Shown: piece by piece, positions 20,075 through 31,857 of the stretch
Numbering within the stretch: the first letter of the stretch is position 1
How the letters are laid out: every line of letters begins with the position of its first letter
NCBI GenBank assembly: GCA_032622095.1
Contig: CP136068.1
Coordinates: 188,411,309-188,475,308, forward strand
Reading direction: 5' to 3'
DNA from: Siphonodentalium dalli
Taxonomy: Eukaryota > Mollusca > Scaphopoda > Gadilida > Siphonodentaliidae
Length of the DNA stretch: 64,000 nt
Notes under the pieces: generated by a model
Databases searched by the model: none
Told to the model about the DNA's origin: nothing
The model's input: only the letters and a program-made list of their open reading frames with translations
Made by a program: the position numbers and the translations under genes

Positions 20075-23000
20075 CTGAAAACAAAGAGAGATAACTCTAT
20101 AGCAGTATAATTCATTTAGAACCTGTGCTCAAATTACTCAAGTTATCGTTCTGCTGACTGTTCAGGGGCGTGAACTGAAAACAAAGAGAGATAACTCTAT
20201 AGCAGTATAATTCATTTAGAACCTGTGCTCAGATTACTCAAGTTATCGTTCTGCTGACTGTTCAGGGGCGTGAACTGAAAACAAAGAGAGATAACTCTAT
20301 AGCAGTATCATTCATTTAGAACCTGTGCTCAGATTACTCAAGTTATCGTTCTGCTGACTGTTCAGGGGCGTGAACTGAAAACAAAGAGAAATAACTCTAT
20401 AACAGTATCATTTATTTAGAACCTGTGCTCAGATTACTCAAGTTATCGTTCTGCTGACTGTTCAGGGGCGTGAACTGAAAACAAAGAGAAATAACTCTAT
20501 AACAGTATCATTTATTTAGAACCTGTGCTCAGATTACTCAAGTTATCGTTCTGCTGACTGTTCAGGGGCGTGAACTGAAAACAAAGAGAAATAACTCTAT
20601 AACAGTATCATTTATTTAGAACCTGTGCTCAGATTACTCAAGTTATCGTTCTGCTGACTGTTCAGGGGCGTGAACTGAAAACAAAGAGAAATAACTCTAT
20701 AACAGTATCATTCATTTAGAACCTGTGCTCAGATTACTCAAGTTATCGTTCTGCTGACTGTTCAGGGGCGTGAACTGAAAACAAAGAGAAATAACTCTAT
20801 AACAGTATCATTTATTTAGAACCTGTGCTCAGATTACTCAAGTTATCGTTCTGCTGACTGTTCAGGGGCGTGAACTGAAAAAAAGAGAAATAACTCTATA
20901 ACAGTATCATTTATTTAGAACCTGTGCTCAGATTACTCAAGTTATCGTTCTGCTGACTGTTCAGGGGCGTGAACTGAAAAAAAGAGAAATAACTCTATAA
21001 CAGTATCATTCATTTAGAACCTGTGCTCAGATTACTCAAGTTATCGTTCTGCTGACTGTTCAGGGGCGTGAACTGAAAACAAAGAGGGATAACTCTATAG
21101 CAGTATCATTCATTTAGAACCTGTGCTCAGATTACTCAAGTTATCGTTCTGCTGACTGTTCAGGGGCGTGAACTGAAAACAAAGAGAAATAACTCTATAA
21201 CAGTATCATTCATTTAGAACCTGTGCTCAGATTACTCAAGTTATCGTTCTGCTGACTGTTCAGGGGCGTGAACTGAAAACAACAAAGAGAGATAACTCTA
21301 TAACAGTATAATTCATTTAGAACCTGTGCTCAGATTACTCAAGTTATCGTTCTGCTGACTGTTCAGGGGCGTGAACTGAAAACAACAAAGAGAGATAACT
21401 CTATAACAGTATCATTCATTTAGAACCTGTGCTCAGATTACTCAAGTTATCGTTCTGCTGACTGTTCAGGGGCGTGAACTGAAAACAACAAAGAGAGATA
21501 ACTCTATAACAGTATAATTCATTTAGAACCTGTGCTCAGATTACTCAAGTTATCGTTCTGCTGACTGTTCAGGGGCGTGAACTGAAAACAACAAAGAGAG
21601 ATAACTCTATAACAGTATAATTCATTTAGAACCTGTGCTCAGATTACTCAAGTTATCGTTCTGCTGACTGTTCAGGGGCGTGAACTGAAAACAAAGAGGG
21701 ATAACTCTATAGCAGTATCATTCATTTAGAACCTGTGCTCAGATTACTCAAGTTATCGTTCTGCTGACTGTTCAGGGGCGTGAACTGAAAACAAAGAGGG
21801 ATAACTCTATAGCAGTATCATTCATTTAGAACCTGTGCTCAGATTACTCAAGTTATCGTTCTGCTGACTGTTCAGGGGCGTGAACTGAAAACAAAGAGAA
21901 ATAACTCTATAACAGTATCATTTATTTAGAACCTGTGCTCAGATTACTCAAGTTATCGTTCTGCTGACTGTTCAGGGGCGTGAACTGAAAACAAAGAGGG
22001 ATAACTCTATAGCAGTATCATTCATTTAGAACCTGTGCTCAGATTACTCAAGTTATCGTTCTGCTGACTGTTCAGGGGCGTGAACTGAAAACAAAGAGGG
22101 ATAACTCTATAACAGTATCATTCATTTAGAACCTGTGCTCAGATTACTCAAGTTATCGTTCTGCTGACTGTTCAGGGGCGTGAACTGAAAACAAAGAGAA
22201 ATAACTCTATAACAGTATCATTCATTTAGAACCTGTGCTCAGATTACTCAAGTTATCGTTCTGCTGACTGTTCAGGGGCGTGAACTGAAAACAAAGAGAA
22301 ATAACTCTATAACAGTATCATTCATTTAGAACCTGTGCTCAGATTACTCAAGTTATCGTTCTGCTGACTGTTCAGGGGCGTAAACTGAAAACAAAGAGAA
22401 ATAACTCCATAACAGTATCATTCATTTAGAACCTGTGCTCAGATTACTCAAGTTATCGTTCTGCTGACTGTTCAGGGGCGTGAACTGAAAACAAAGAGAA
22501 ATAACTCTATAACAGTATCATTCATTTAGAACCTGTGCTCAGATTACTCAAGTTATCGTTCTGCTGACTGTTAAGGGGAGTGAACTGAAAACAAAGAGAA
22601 ATAACTCTATAACAGTATCATTCATTTAGAACCTGTGCTCAGATTACTCAAGTTATCGTTCTGCTGACTGTTCAGGGGCGTGAACTGAAAACAAAGAGGG
22701 ATAACTCTATAGCAGTATCATTCATTTAGAACCTGTGCTCAGATTACTCAAGTTATCGTTCTGCTGACTGTTCAGGGGCGTGAACTGAAAACAAAGAGGG
22801 ATAACTCTATAGCAGTATCATTCATTTAGAACCTGTGCTCAGATTACTCAAGTTATCGTTCTGCTGACTGTTCAGGGGCGTGAACTGAAAACAAAGAGAA
22901 ATAACTCTATAACAGTATCATTTATTTAGAACCTGTGCTCAGATTACTCAAGTTATCGTTCTGCTGACTGTTCAGGGGCGTGAACTGAAAACAAAGAGGG

Positions 23001-24911
23001 ATAACTCTATAGCAGTATCATTCATTTAGAACCTGTGCTCAGATTACTCAAGTTATCGTTCTGCTGACTGTTCAGGGGCGTGAACTGAAAACAAAGAGGG
23101 ATAACTCTATAACAGTATCATTCATTTAGAACCTGTGCTCAGATTACTCAAGTTATCGTTCTGCTGACTGTTCAGGGGCGTGAACTGAAAACAAAGAGAA
23201 ATAACTCTATAACAGTATCATTCATTTAGAACCTGTGCTCAGATTACTCAAGTTATCGTTCTGCTGACTGTTCAGGGGCGTGAACTGAAAACAAAGAGAA
23301 ATAACTCTATAACAGTATCATTCATTTAGAACCTGTGCTCAGATTACTCAAGTTATCGTTCTGCTGACTGTTCAGGGGCGTAAACTGAAAACAAAGAGAA
23401 ATAACTCCATAACAGTATCATTCATTTAGAACCTGTGCTCAGATTACTCAAGTTATCGTTCTGCTGACTGTTCAGGGGCGTGAACTGAAAACAAAGAGAA
23501 ATAACTCTATAACAGTATCATTCATTTAGAACCTGTGCTCAGATTACTCAAGTTATCGTTCTGCTGACTGTTAAGGGGAGTGAACTGAAAACAAAGAGAA
23601 ATAACTCTATAACAGTATCATTCATTTAGAACCTGTGCTCAGATTACTCAAGTTATCGTTCTGCTGACTGTTCAGGGGCGTGAACTGAAAGAAACAAAGA
23701 GGGATAACTCTATAGCAGTATCATTCATTTAGAACCTGTGCTCAGATTACTCAAGTTATCGTTCTGCTGACTGTTCAGGGGCGTGAACTGAAAAAAACAA
23801 AGAGGGATAACTCTATAGCAGTATCATTCATTTAGAACCTGTGCTCAGATTACTCAAGTTATCGTTCTGCTGACTGTTCAGGGGAGTGAACTGAAAACAA
23901 AGAGAAATAACTCTATAACAGTATCATTCATTTATAACCTGTGCTCAGATTACTCAAGTTATCGTTCTGCTGACTGTTCAGGGGCGTGAACTGAAAACAA
24001 AGAGAGATAACTCTATAGCAGTATCATTCATTTAGAACCTGTGCTCAGATTACTCAAGTTATCGTTCTGCTGACTGTTCAGGGGTGTGAACTGAAAACAA
24101 AGAGGGATAACTCTATAGCAGTATCATTCATTTAGAACCTGTGCTCAGATAACTCAAATTATCGTTCTGCTGACTGTTCAGGGGCGTGAACTGAAAACAA
24201 AGAGAAATAACTCTATAACAGTATCATTCATTTAGAACCTGTGCTCAGATTACTCAAGTTATCGTTCTGCTGACTGTTCAGGGGAGTGAACTGAAAAAAA
24301 CAAAGAGGGATAACTCTATAGCAGTATCATTCATTTAGAACCTGTGCTCAGATTACTCAAGTTATCGTTCTGCTGACTGTTCAGGGGAGTGAACTGAAAA
24401 AAACAAAGAGGGATAACTCTATAGCAGTATCATTCATTTAGAACCTGTGCTCAGATTACTCGAGTTATCGTTCTGCTGAATGTTCAGGGGAATGAACTGA
24501 AAACAAAGAGAGATAACTCTATAGCAGTATCATTCATTTAGAACCTGTGTTATACTCAAGTTATCGTTCTGCTGACTGTTCAGGGGCATGAACTGAAAAC
24601 AAAGAGAGATAACTCTATAGCAGTATCATTCATTTAGAACCTGTGCTGCTCTGATTACTCAAGTTATCGTTCTACTGAATGTTCAGGGGAGTGAACAGAA
24701 AACAAAGAGGGATAACTCTATAGCAGTATCATTCATTTAGAACCTGTGCTCAGATTACTCAAGTTATCGTTCTGCTGAATGTTCAGGGGAGTGAACAGAA
24801 AACAAAGAGGGATAACTCTATAGCAGTAACATTCATTTAGAACCTGTGCTCAGATTACTCAAGTTATCATTCTGCTGACTGTTCAGGGGAGTAAACAGAA
24901 AGAAACAAAGA
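20019..24911 (-). repeat. ~49-copy, 100-bp tandem array of the TLK exon 2 acceptor and 5' exon half
   Basis: I count 49 copies by following AGTTATCGTTCTGCTGA (20041, 20141 ... 24860). Each unit in gene sense is TTATTTCTCTTTGTTTTCAG (pyrimidine tract and acceptor), then TTCACGCCCCTGAACAGTCA through CTGAGCACAGGTTCT, then AAATGA and a short AT spacer. The unit therefore holds a complete 3' splice site and ~19 codons of exon 2 but no donor, and TCT AAA TGA (or TAA) closes the frame in nearly every copy. Spacing is 98-103 bp. Divergence rises toward the right edge (copies ~45-49), while the centre is almost homogeneous. Confidence 0.97.
21651..23650. repeat. 1,000-bp higher-order duplication inside the array
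   Basis: Units 17-26 and 27-36 carry the same ordered set of variants. Examples are GGGGCGTAAACTG at 22381 and 23381, with CTCCAT, and GTTAAGGGGAGTG at 22571 and 23571. A ten-unit block was duplicated recently. Confidence 0.9.
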
Positions 24912-25122
24912 GCAGGGCCTGACCTCTGACCTAGCAAGTTGCCAGCGTGCAATTAGGGCTTATATTTGTTGTACTGGCACTTAAAAGTTTATTACAGGCA
25001 TGTAGTCTGGCGCGTGTGTACTTTGACTTTGGTGGTTAAGAACCATGTAAACATGTCAACAGGGCAATGACCGGTCAATATGAATACCTCTAATTAAAAG
25101 TTACACTAACAACAGTTTCAGT

Positions 25123-25504
25123 CAAGCCTTGAAATAGGGTGTCTGTCATTTGCAGAATGAGGTCCCCAGAGGTCGCCTCGCATATATAAGAGAATGCATT
25201 GGCTTAACACATTAATAATTATAAAATTGTTAAAGAATGTAAGAAAAAATGGTAAAAAGTGTTAAAAAAAGATTTTTTTTAGGCCAATGCATTCTCTTAT
25301 ATATGCGAGGCGACCTATGGTCGACTCGCATATATAAGAGAATGCATTGGCACAGGGCATAACTGTAACTATCACAATGCGGTCAAGGAGCCGGTTCCAA
25401 TGATATCCATATTTGTATGGTTCTATTGAGACAGACCGAAGATATTTTAGGCTGTTGAAGCTTTATTTGGCCGGTTTTGGCCGGTTTGTTGGGTAAAGGG
25501 TTAA
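25123..25504. mobile_element. Chimera of family A (left) and family B (right)
   Basis: It begins as family A (CAAGCCTTGAAATAGGGTGT, TTTGCAGAATGAGGTCCC) and switches at CCCCAGAGG|TCGCCTCGC into the middle of a family B hairpin. It then runs through the second B hairpin to GTTGGGTAAAGGG and TTAA at 25501. Neither family is complete. Confidence 0.88.
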
Positions 25505-26011
25505 AAGGTCATAGACTGATCCATATACACATGTACACAACATAATCAAAACAAGCTGTATTGTTGTAAGTTGGACGTGGAATTACCATCCATCACAAAC
25601 CCTATGCAATAAAGACAGACAACAGGCCTAAACTTACCCAAAATTATTTGAGTGCCACAGATGCTATTGTCATGGATAAATGAGAGAAAACCTGATAAAC
25701 ACTGATACATAATTTATTATGGCCAAACATACATGGCAATTCTCAAGAAATGTAACTTGGGACGCTTTGAAATTTTGCTGCTCTGATGTCACCGTGATCT
25801 GATTGGTTCAGAAATTTAAACCAAAGAAAATAAAGTTTGAATATTAAACCCAAAAGTTAACTGGGACATCTTCTATTAAAATCATCAAATATGATGATGA
25901 TCAGACAAACAGTACGGCTTGTAGTCAATTCAATTTTGAAATCCAAGATGGTCACTGTTGTCCTTGTTTTGAAAAAATATTTGTGGTTTGGGTTTCCCTA
26001 CCGACCCTATT
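25505..26011. other. TLK intron 1 segment, mostly nothing
   Basis: A small family E fragment (GATGATGATCAGACAAACAG, AAATCCAAGATGGTCACTG) lies at ~25890-25960. The rest is unremarkable. Confidence 0.5.
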
Positions 26012-26357
26012 TTAACCCTTTACCCAACAGAACGACCCTGTGCCAATGCATTCTCTTATATATGCGAGTCGACCATAGGTCGCCTCGCATATATAAGAGA
26101 ATGCATTGGCTTAACACATTAAAAATTATTTTTTTAGGCCAATGCATTCTAATATATGCGAGGCGACCTATGGTCGACTCGCATATATAAGAGAATGCAT
26201 TGGCACAGGGTATAACTGTAACCATCACAATGTGGTCAATGAGCCGGTTCTAATGATATCCATATTTGTATGGTTTTATTGAGACAGACCCAAGATATTT
26301 TAGGCTGTTGAAGCTTTATTTGGCCGGTTTTGGCCGGTTTGTTGGGTAAAGGGTTAA
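26012..26357. mobile_element. Family B piggyBac-type MITE (B3)
   Basis: TTAA at 26012-26015 and 26354-26357, with ends CCCTTTACCCAAC / GTTGGGTAAAGGG and two hairpins with a shortened spacer. It interrupts a dispersed repeat (GGGTTTCCCTACC ... CCCTACCCTAAAG). An uninterrupted relative of that repeat lies in inverse orientation at ~31690-31735. Confidence 0.9.
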
Positions 26358-26599
26358 ACCCCCTACCCTAAAGTTTTTTTCATGGTTTTCAAGAGAATCT
26401 ATGGAATTTTTTCCTTCAAAAATTTCATAAAACACATTAGACTGATTTCTTAGTAAAAGTATTGTGTCATATTAAAATTTATATAAAGATAATCAAAGGA
26501 GTTTTATGTCAATCTTGCAGAGTAATATACTCACATGAACAGTAAGAATATGTCAAAATAAAATAAAATTTCAAGCCTACCTACCGACCTATTTTTTTT

Positions 26600-27603
26600 T
26601 TTGGCTTGTAATCCAAACCATACATTTAATTTGTTTTGGCCTAATGACCCCAAAATGACTCGTTCCCATCTACATGTCAATGTCAAAAGCCATGACAAAT
26701 TTCATAATGATCCGACCGAAAGTACGACATACCCATGCCAAAACGATTTAGTCATGCAAAGAGTAAAATTCAAGATCGCTGCCGGCGGAATGTTTTACGA
26801 CCAATTTACATATCAATTTTAACATCTGACCAAATGCACAACCTGTAGCCCATGCCAAAGGATTTAGTCACGCAAAGTGTAAAATCCAAGATGGCTGCCA
26901 GTGGCCATGTTTGATGGCCGAATGACCCCAAAATCACTCGTTCCCATCTACATGTCAATATTAACATCCACAACAAATTTCATAATGATCAGACAAACAC
27001 TCCGACCTGTAAACCATGATAATAAATTAAATTTTGAAATCCAAGATTGCCACTGGCGGTCATGTTTTTTTGCCAAATGAACCCAAAACAACTCATTTCC
27101 CATCTACATGTACATGTCAATGGTAAATTTAATGAATGTGCCAATGACACTGTAGCTCAGCTTGGAAAGGGAATAATTTCACGTGTTACAGTCAATGGAG
27201 CGATTAGGAATGCGGAAAGTTGAAATGTACAAGTAATACTAGATTATCAACATGAAGAGATATATATAAGGTAAAATCCAAGATGGCCGCATTTGATAGT
27301 TCCCATCTAGTAGATCAATACCAAGATCAATATGAAAGTTTGGTGATCATCGGATGAGGGAAGTGGACTGTTGGGTGTGCCAAAGGATTTAGTCGTGCAA
27401 AGAGTAAAATCCAAGATGGCTGTCGGCAGCCTGTTTTATGCCCGAATGACCCCAAAATTACTCGTTCCCATCTACAATCAATATTAACATCCACGACAAA
27501 TTTCATGATGATCAGACAAACATGTACCCGGTAGCCCTCGCTTATGAATTGAATTTGGAAATACAAGATGGCCACTGGCGGCCATGTTTTTTTGCGATAT
27601 GAC
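26600..27603. mobile_element. Family E interspersed repeat, two partial copies
   Basis: It has GACCCCAAAATGACTCGTTC, AAATCCAAGATGGCTGCCAG units, then a second start at ~27148 (CAATGACACTGTAGCTCAGC). The segment 26358-26600 is AT-rich with no feature beyond the repeat interrupted by B3. Confidence 0.7.
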
Positions 27604-27933
27604 CCCAAAATATTGAGCCGTATTCAGTCAAGTAAATAATATTAATCGTTAACTATAGCGCCTACATGTACTCCAGAAGAAAGCTGTGTGGATGTCCCGA
27701 TCGCGCAAATTAAATCGGGGATGTCCCTCAACCCGCATTCACAATTTGCGGAGGTCCCTCTAGATAGGCACAACACACAAGGTCCCCTTTAATTTGTGAA
27801 TAAGATGGAGAATATTGATTATTGATGTTATTCAGCCAATTAAATAATATTATTCATTATAATCATTAACTACATGTAGTGCCTACACGAGTACACATAC
27901 TCCACGAGAAGGCTGCACATTGAAGAATATGTA

Positions 27934-28083
27934 CAGTAATGCCCTAAGTAATCGACCCCTTATGGACAGCAGAAATATGGGTAACTTTTCAGGATTTAGT
28001 CGGATTATGGCTTGTTGCCATTCATCGGAAAGCTCTCAGTGATTCTGCTGTCGTTAAGGGGTCGATAACTTAGGGCATTACTG
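27934..28083. mobile_element. Family D MITE, internally deleted (D3)
   Basis: CAGTAATGCCCTAAGTAATC ... TAACTTAGGGCATTACTG, flanked by TA. The left arm is longer than the right, so the palindrome is asymmetric. Confidence 0.85.
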
Positions 28084-28255
28084 TATTAACTAGCCAATCA
28101 ATATACACCACTTTCCTTCTTTAAGGTTGTGTGTTTTGCCAATTAGAGGGACCTCCGCGAATTCTGAATGCGAATTTAGGGACATCCGCGATATAATTTG
28201 CGCGACCGGGACACCTCCACACAGCGTTCTCCTGGAGTCGCTAGTTAATGAATAT

Positions 28256-29501
28256 TAGGGGTGGGAGGTACGCCCAGTGTCGATATACGATACGTATCGC
28301 GATATGCGGGTCGCGATACAATACGTATCTAGATACGATACCCTAGTATTTCTGGATGCAGCCCTTCATATGGAATTGGTGAATTGGTTGAAAAAAAACA
28401 TATATTCAATCATAGTCATTATTTAATAGTTCATTAATTTGATTAAGGCCAAAACAAAAAACTTCTCTGTTTCTGATAACAATGGGATAATTTTCCAGAC
28501 AGGCAGGCAGCGATTTTTTTTTTTACAATTTTTTTTTTTAAACCTTTCATCCGTAAGTGATATAATAGTGTAGTTACAGCCCCATGGAAGATGGTATAAC
28601 AATGTGCATTGAAAATGAGCCAAGCATTGGGTAAAAACATGCTGTCCCTTGAATTCATTCACTCTGCAGTATGATCTCTACCAATAACTGACTTATTTTT
28701 GCTTTCGGAATTGGGGAAAAACAATAAATATTCACATTGACACTCTAACAGGTAACTTTTGACTAGCCTTCTGGAGAAAATTGAAAAAGGCAGGCAAGAA
28801 AATCTCAGCCAGGCAGGGTATCGGAAACAAAGAGGTTTTTTTTTTTTTGGCCTAATCCTTCAATACCAGCTACTTCAGTTCATTGGAATGTTTTATTTAA
28901 GGCCAAGGTCGTATGGGATTACACGACTTTCAAGTACAAAAACATACCACGTTTGTTGTTTAATTCATTTAAATACAGTCCAGGGGGAGTAATCCAAAAA
29001 TACCACATCGGAAGTTAGGAACGCTGTCTGTATTGACGCGGTTTACTACAAGTCTTGCGATGAGACATGTTTATATCAATTGGGTATCGGTGACTGTTAA
29101 CGGGAATGATTTAATTCTCTAATATGCAGTTCAAGTCTGATGAACGACAAATGATTAGCACGACGTACATTTTGAACCTTTTGGCGACATCATTTCTATG
29201 AACGAACTCTTCTGTGCGCAAACGGTGACAATGGTATATCAATCTTTACACAAAAACAACAACGCCCACCTATTTAATCGTCGCTTTGAAGTAGAATGAC
29301 TTGATCATGCTTCTTTGCATGCCGTTGTATTTAATTCTTATTCTCCGGCGTGAATATACCGGTAGTAATTTTAAAGAACAAATAATGGATAATAGATAAA
29401 AAAAATTGTGTATCGCGATGCGCGATTTTTTGGCTATGGAACCGGTGCGTGTATCGTAGAACTCTGATTCGCGATACACCGGTGCATATCTCGCACCCCT
29501 A
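28256..29501. mobile_element. Nonautonomous hAT element, 1,246 bp
   Basis: The ends are TAGGGGTGGGAGGTA / TATCTCGCACCCCTA with an exact 8-bp target duplication ATGAATAT (28248-28255 and 29502-29509). Subterminal CGATACGTATCGCGATATGC palindromes occur. No transposase recognised; the open frames inside are short. Confidence 0.87.
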
Positions 29502-30180
29502 ATGAATATATTATTAATTGACTGAAAAACATCAACATTCTTATTCACAAATTATTAAGGGACCTCCGGGCATGCATGGGCACGTACTAGTATATATATG
29601 GGGGACCACCGCAAATTCTTATCGCAGTTTTTAATGTCCACAAATATAATTGATGAATGAAACCATTATTATTTATTATTCATTGAAGAATATGTATAAT
29701 AGCAAGTATACACCACTTTCCTTCTTTAAAGTTGTTCCTTTTGCTAATTTATAGAGGGAATGCGATTTGAGGGACCTCCGTAATTTAATTTGCATGATTG
29801 GTACACTCGCGCAGCATTCTCCGGGAGTATATATATAGGCGCTAGCTAACAAATAATATTATTGAATTGACTGAATAACATCTATGCAGTATGCTTCATT
29901 TCATTCACAAATTTACTAGTAAGGGGACATATAGCAAATGTGTGTCATCCTATTAATTTGCGCTAAGTGAGTTACGCGAATATAATTGATAGAACAAGCA
30001 ACTATTATCAATGTATGTGTCGTTATTCATTTAAAATACATCTCAATTGACATATACACACCCATTCCTCCCTTTAAAGTTGTCTCTTTAGTCCATTTTA
30101 GGGGACCTCCGCGAATTCGGGGACCTCCACAAACGGGGACCTACTACAAATCATCGCACCAGATGACAGAGAAGATCGTT

Positions 30181-30508
30181 TGATCGAAAGCATTTGAATT
30201 ATGTCACAAGACTCGCCTTGATGCTGGCTAATAAATGTTTGTCCCCTGAATGGAATAAAATTTAAACATAAGTTCAAATTAAACAGTCACGCATAGATGG
30301 GTTCATGTTTACTGGGTGTTTTAAACTGTTAATCGGGCGTTATTTTATTGATCATAGAGGCCGATAATTTGTCAACAATATGCAAGGAGATATACACATA
30401 AAAAAACATTTGTCAGTTTGGATTGAATCATGTCGATCTGGTATGGTCGGTATAGTTTCAAACCGAAACTGAATTGTTTTCTCAGTTAGCCGCCCATCAA
30501 ACGGTATG
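30181..30508. other. TLK intron 1 segment, nothing recognised
   Basis: AT-rich sequence. The final ~30 bases before 30509 appear to be family E sequence interrupted by the next hAT element. Confidence 0.45.
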
Positions 30509-30516
30509 GCCTGTAG

Positions 30517-31446
30517 CAGGGTTTCCGGTAGGGGTTGGGGGAATTGGGCCGTATTTGGAAAGCACATACAAGGCGCCCTGTCGAGAGAAAAATTTGATGT
30601 TTATCACTGAAAGTAGTCATTTCCTTGCACTTGAGACAACAGGCAGGAACATTGAAGCTTCGTATAGAAACCAAATTAAAACAGATCGTCTTGCTTCGTT
30701 CTCACGTCAATGAACTAAAAGCATGTAAGCACAACATTGTCACACAGTCCAGCAGTAACAGGTGTTACGTAAGGAGATGAGCCCGTGCTATACCACGTTC
30801 TGCGTCGGTGCTTTCTTTGTATTTTGTTCACAGTACCGATCAAAACTAGTTGTTGTAAAATCAAAAGCCATTCCTCAGATGAAGATGACCTCATGCTGGA
30901 TTCGTAAAATGGATAATTTTGTAATAATTGGATAGGGAATAAATACACTGATAATAACTATTAATAATTTAATTGTTTTATTTTTAATTAAACATTCCCT
31001 TGATACAGATCTTAATTTGGGGGAAAAGTTATGCACTGTTCATCGCAGCGACTGCCAAAACTCACCTGTGTTCATTGTTGTAGCTCAGAACCCCCACCCC
31101 AATGACATACGATGTATATTGCACATTTTGAGCGGAAATAGTGGGTTAGAAACTATTCACAGAAATCTGACAGAGAGGCTGATTACTACTAAATAATCGC
31201 CCGACAAAGCATTACCCATGATTGTGTAGACAACTGTGCATGTGCAGGTCCGCGCTACTGATCATGTCTTATTCAGGCACCAAGTGTAGGATTCCTTGCA
31301 ATCTGTTTATCATCAGTGATCGCTCATCCTGTGTAAAAAGCGGACTGAGCTAGGTCTGTGGCTAGTTTGTGACCAATATTAAGTCAAGGTTAGGAAGGGG
31401 AATGCGGCCGCTGGACGGCCAACCTGCCGTAGTAGCGGAAACCCTG
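30517..31446. mobile_element. Nonautonomous hAT element, 930 bp, inserted in a family E fragment
   Basis: The ends are CAGGGTTTCCGG / GCGGAAACCCTG with an exact 8-bp target duplication GCCTGTAG (30509-30516 and 31447-31454). Removing it restores a family E phrase (ACGG-ATGGCCTGTAG | CCCATGCTAATGGATTGA). No transposase recognised. Confidence 0.88.
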
Positions 31447-31454
31447 GCCTGTAG

Positions 31455-31776
31455 CCCATGCTAATGGATTGAGGTTATAGCAAAGTAATTTGATTGGTAG
31501 CGCCTTCAAACGGATTTTAGGCCAAAATGCAGGAGAAATAAAAAAATTTGGGCCCTGGTTGGTTAGTAGTTTTGATGTTTAAACATATAAAATACATGCA
31601 ATCACGCCTCTTGAAATTTCAGATGCCAAACAAAACATTGGCCCATTGTAAAGCATGTGGTTCCTAGTTTGAAAAAAATTATTGAAAACCATGAAAACGA
31701 TACTTTAGGGTAGTGGTTTTTAGGTAGGAAAACCCAAACAAGAAATATTATAACAATTATCCTGTGGAATACTCAC
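31455..31776. other. Family E remnant and a dispersed CCTAAAGTATCG-type repeat
   Basis: CCCATGCTAATGGATTGAGG continues family E. At ~31680-31740 GATACTTTAGGGTAGTGG and GTAGGAAAACCCAAAC is the inverse of the repeat interrupted by B3. Confidence 0.5.
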
Positions 31777-31857
31777 CCTACTTCCTAGAAATCGTGCTTC
31801 TAATAATTCTTGTTTTCTTGGATCTAGACTTTGCAAATTGTCCATAACGGTTAAAAC
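31777..31857 (-). CDS. TLK: TLK exon 1 (start codon exon; CDS 31777-31845)
   Basis: Acceptor TCTATTGTTACAG, 12 nt of leader (GTTTTAACCGTT), ATG at 31845, donor AGG|GTGAGT, phase 0. The product begins MDNLQSLDPRKQELLEARF and ends LGSR. It matches the vertebrate TLK2 start (LHSLDPRRQELLEARF), which fixes the initiator. No in-frame ATG lies upstream in the exon. The acceptor shows that a 5' untranslated exon lies further right, which I could not locate. Confidence 0.95.

Larger units (their letters stand above)
27604..30180. repeat. Block of dispersed GGGACCTCCGCGAATT-type repeats, interrupted by D3 and a hAT element
   Basis: Motifs GGGACCTCCGCGAATTC, GGGGATGTCCCTCAACCCGC, ATACACCACTTTCCTTCTTT and ACTCC(A/T)(G/C)GAGAA occur repeatedly in both orientations (27650-27930, 28100-28250, 29520-30150). 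It looks like several related inverted elements. Ends not resolved. Confidence 0.5.
1..31857 (-). other. TLK: Tousled-like kinase locus, 5' portion (eight exons; continues off the left edge)
   Basis: Eight minus-strand exons (31777-31857, 19997-20074, 16241-16331, 12783-12829, 9143-9226, 7523-7618, 3175-3267, 361-471) join with compatible phases into 223 codons. The order and motifs follow the N-terminal half of animal TLK1/TLK2: a start resembling the vertebrate SLDPR-QELLEARF block, a TPEK-KRKRK basic tract, a KI-x-x-YF motif, a Ser/Pro linker, QTD-TM, E-K-x-x-RIDELLR, and LRRQI-QQKLLEK-LLIEK. TLKs are nuclear Ser/Thr kinases that phosphorylate ASF1 histone chaperones in S phase. The rest of the coiled coils and the kinase domain should lie left of position 1. 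At least one 5' untranslated exon must lie right of 31857, because the ATG exon has its own acceptor. Five exons are phase 0-0. Exons were assigned by eye and homology was recalled, not searched. Confidence 0.93.

Noticed and set aside
20019-24911. CRISPR array
   Set aside because: The 100-bp units are contiguous with no unique spacers, and the host is eukaryotic; the unit is a piece of a TLK exon and its acceptor.
31059-31075. Strong donor-like CAG|GTGAGT on the minus strand as a TLK 5' exon
   Set aside because: It lies downstream (in gene sense) of the start-codon exon and inside a hAT element, so it cannot be the missing 5' untranslated exon; at most a cryptic site.
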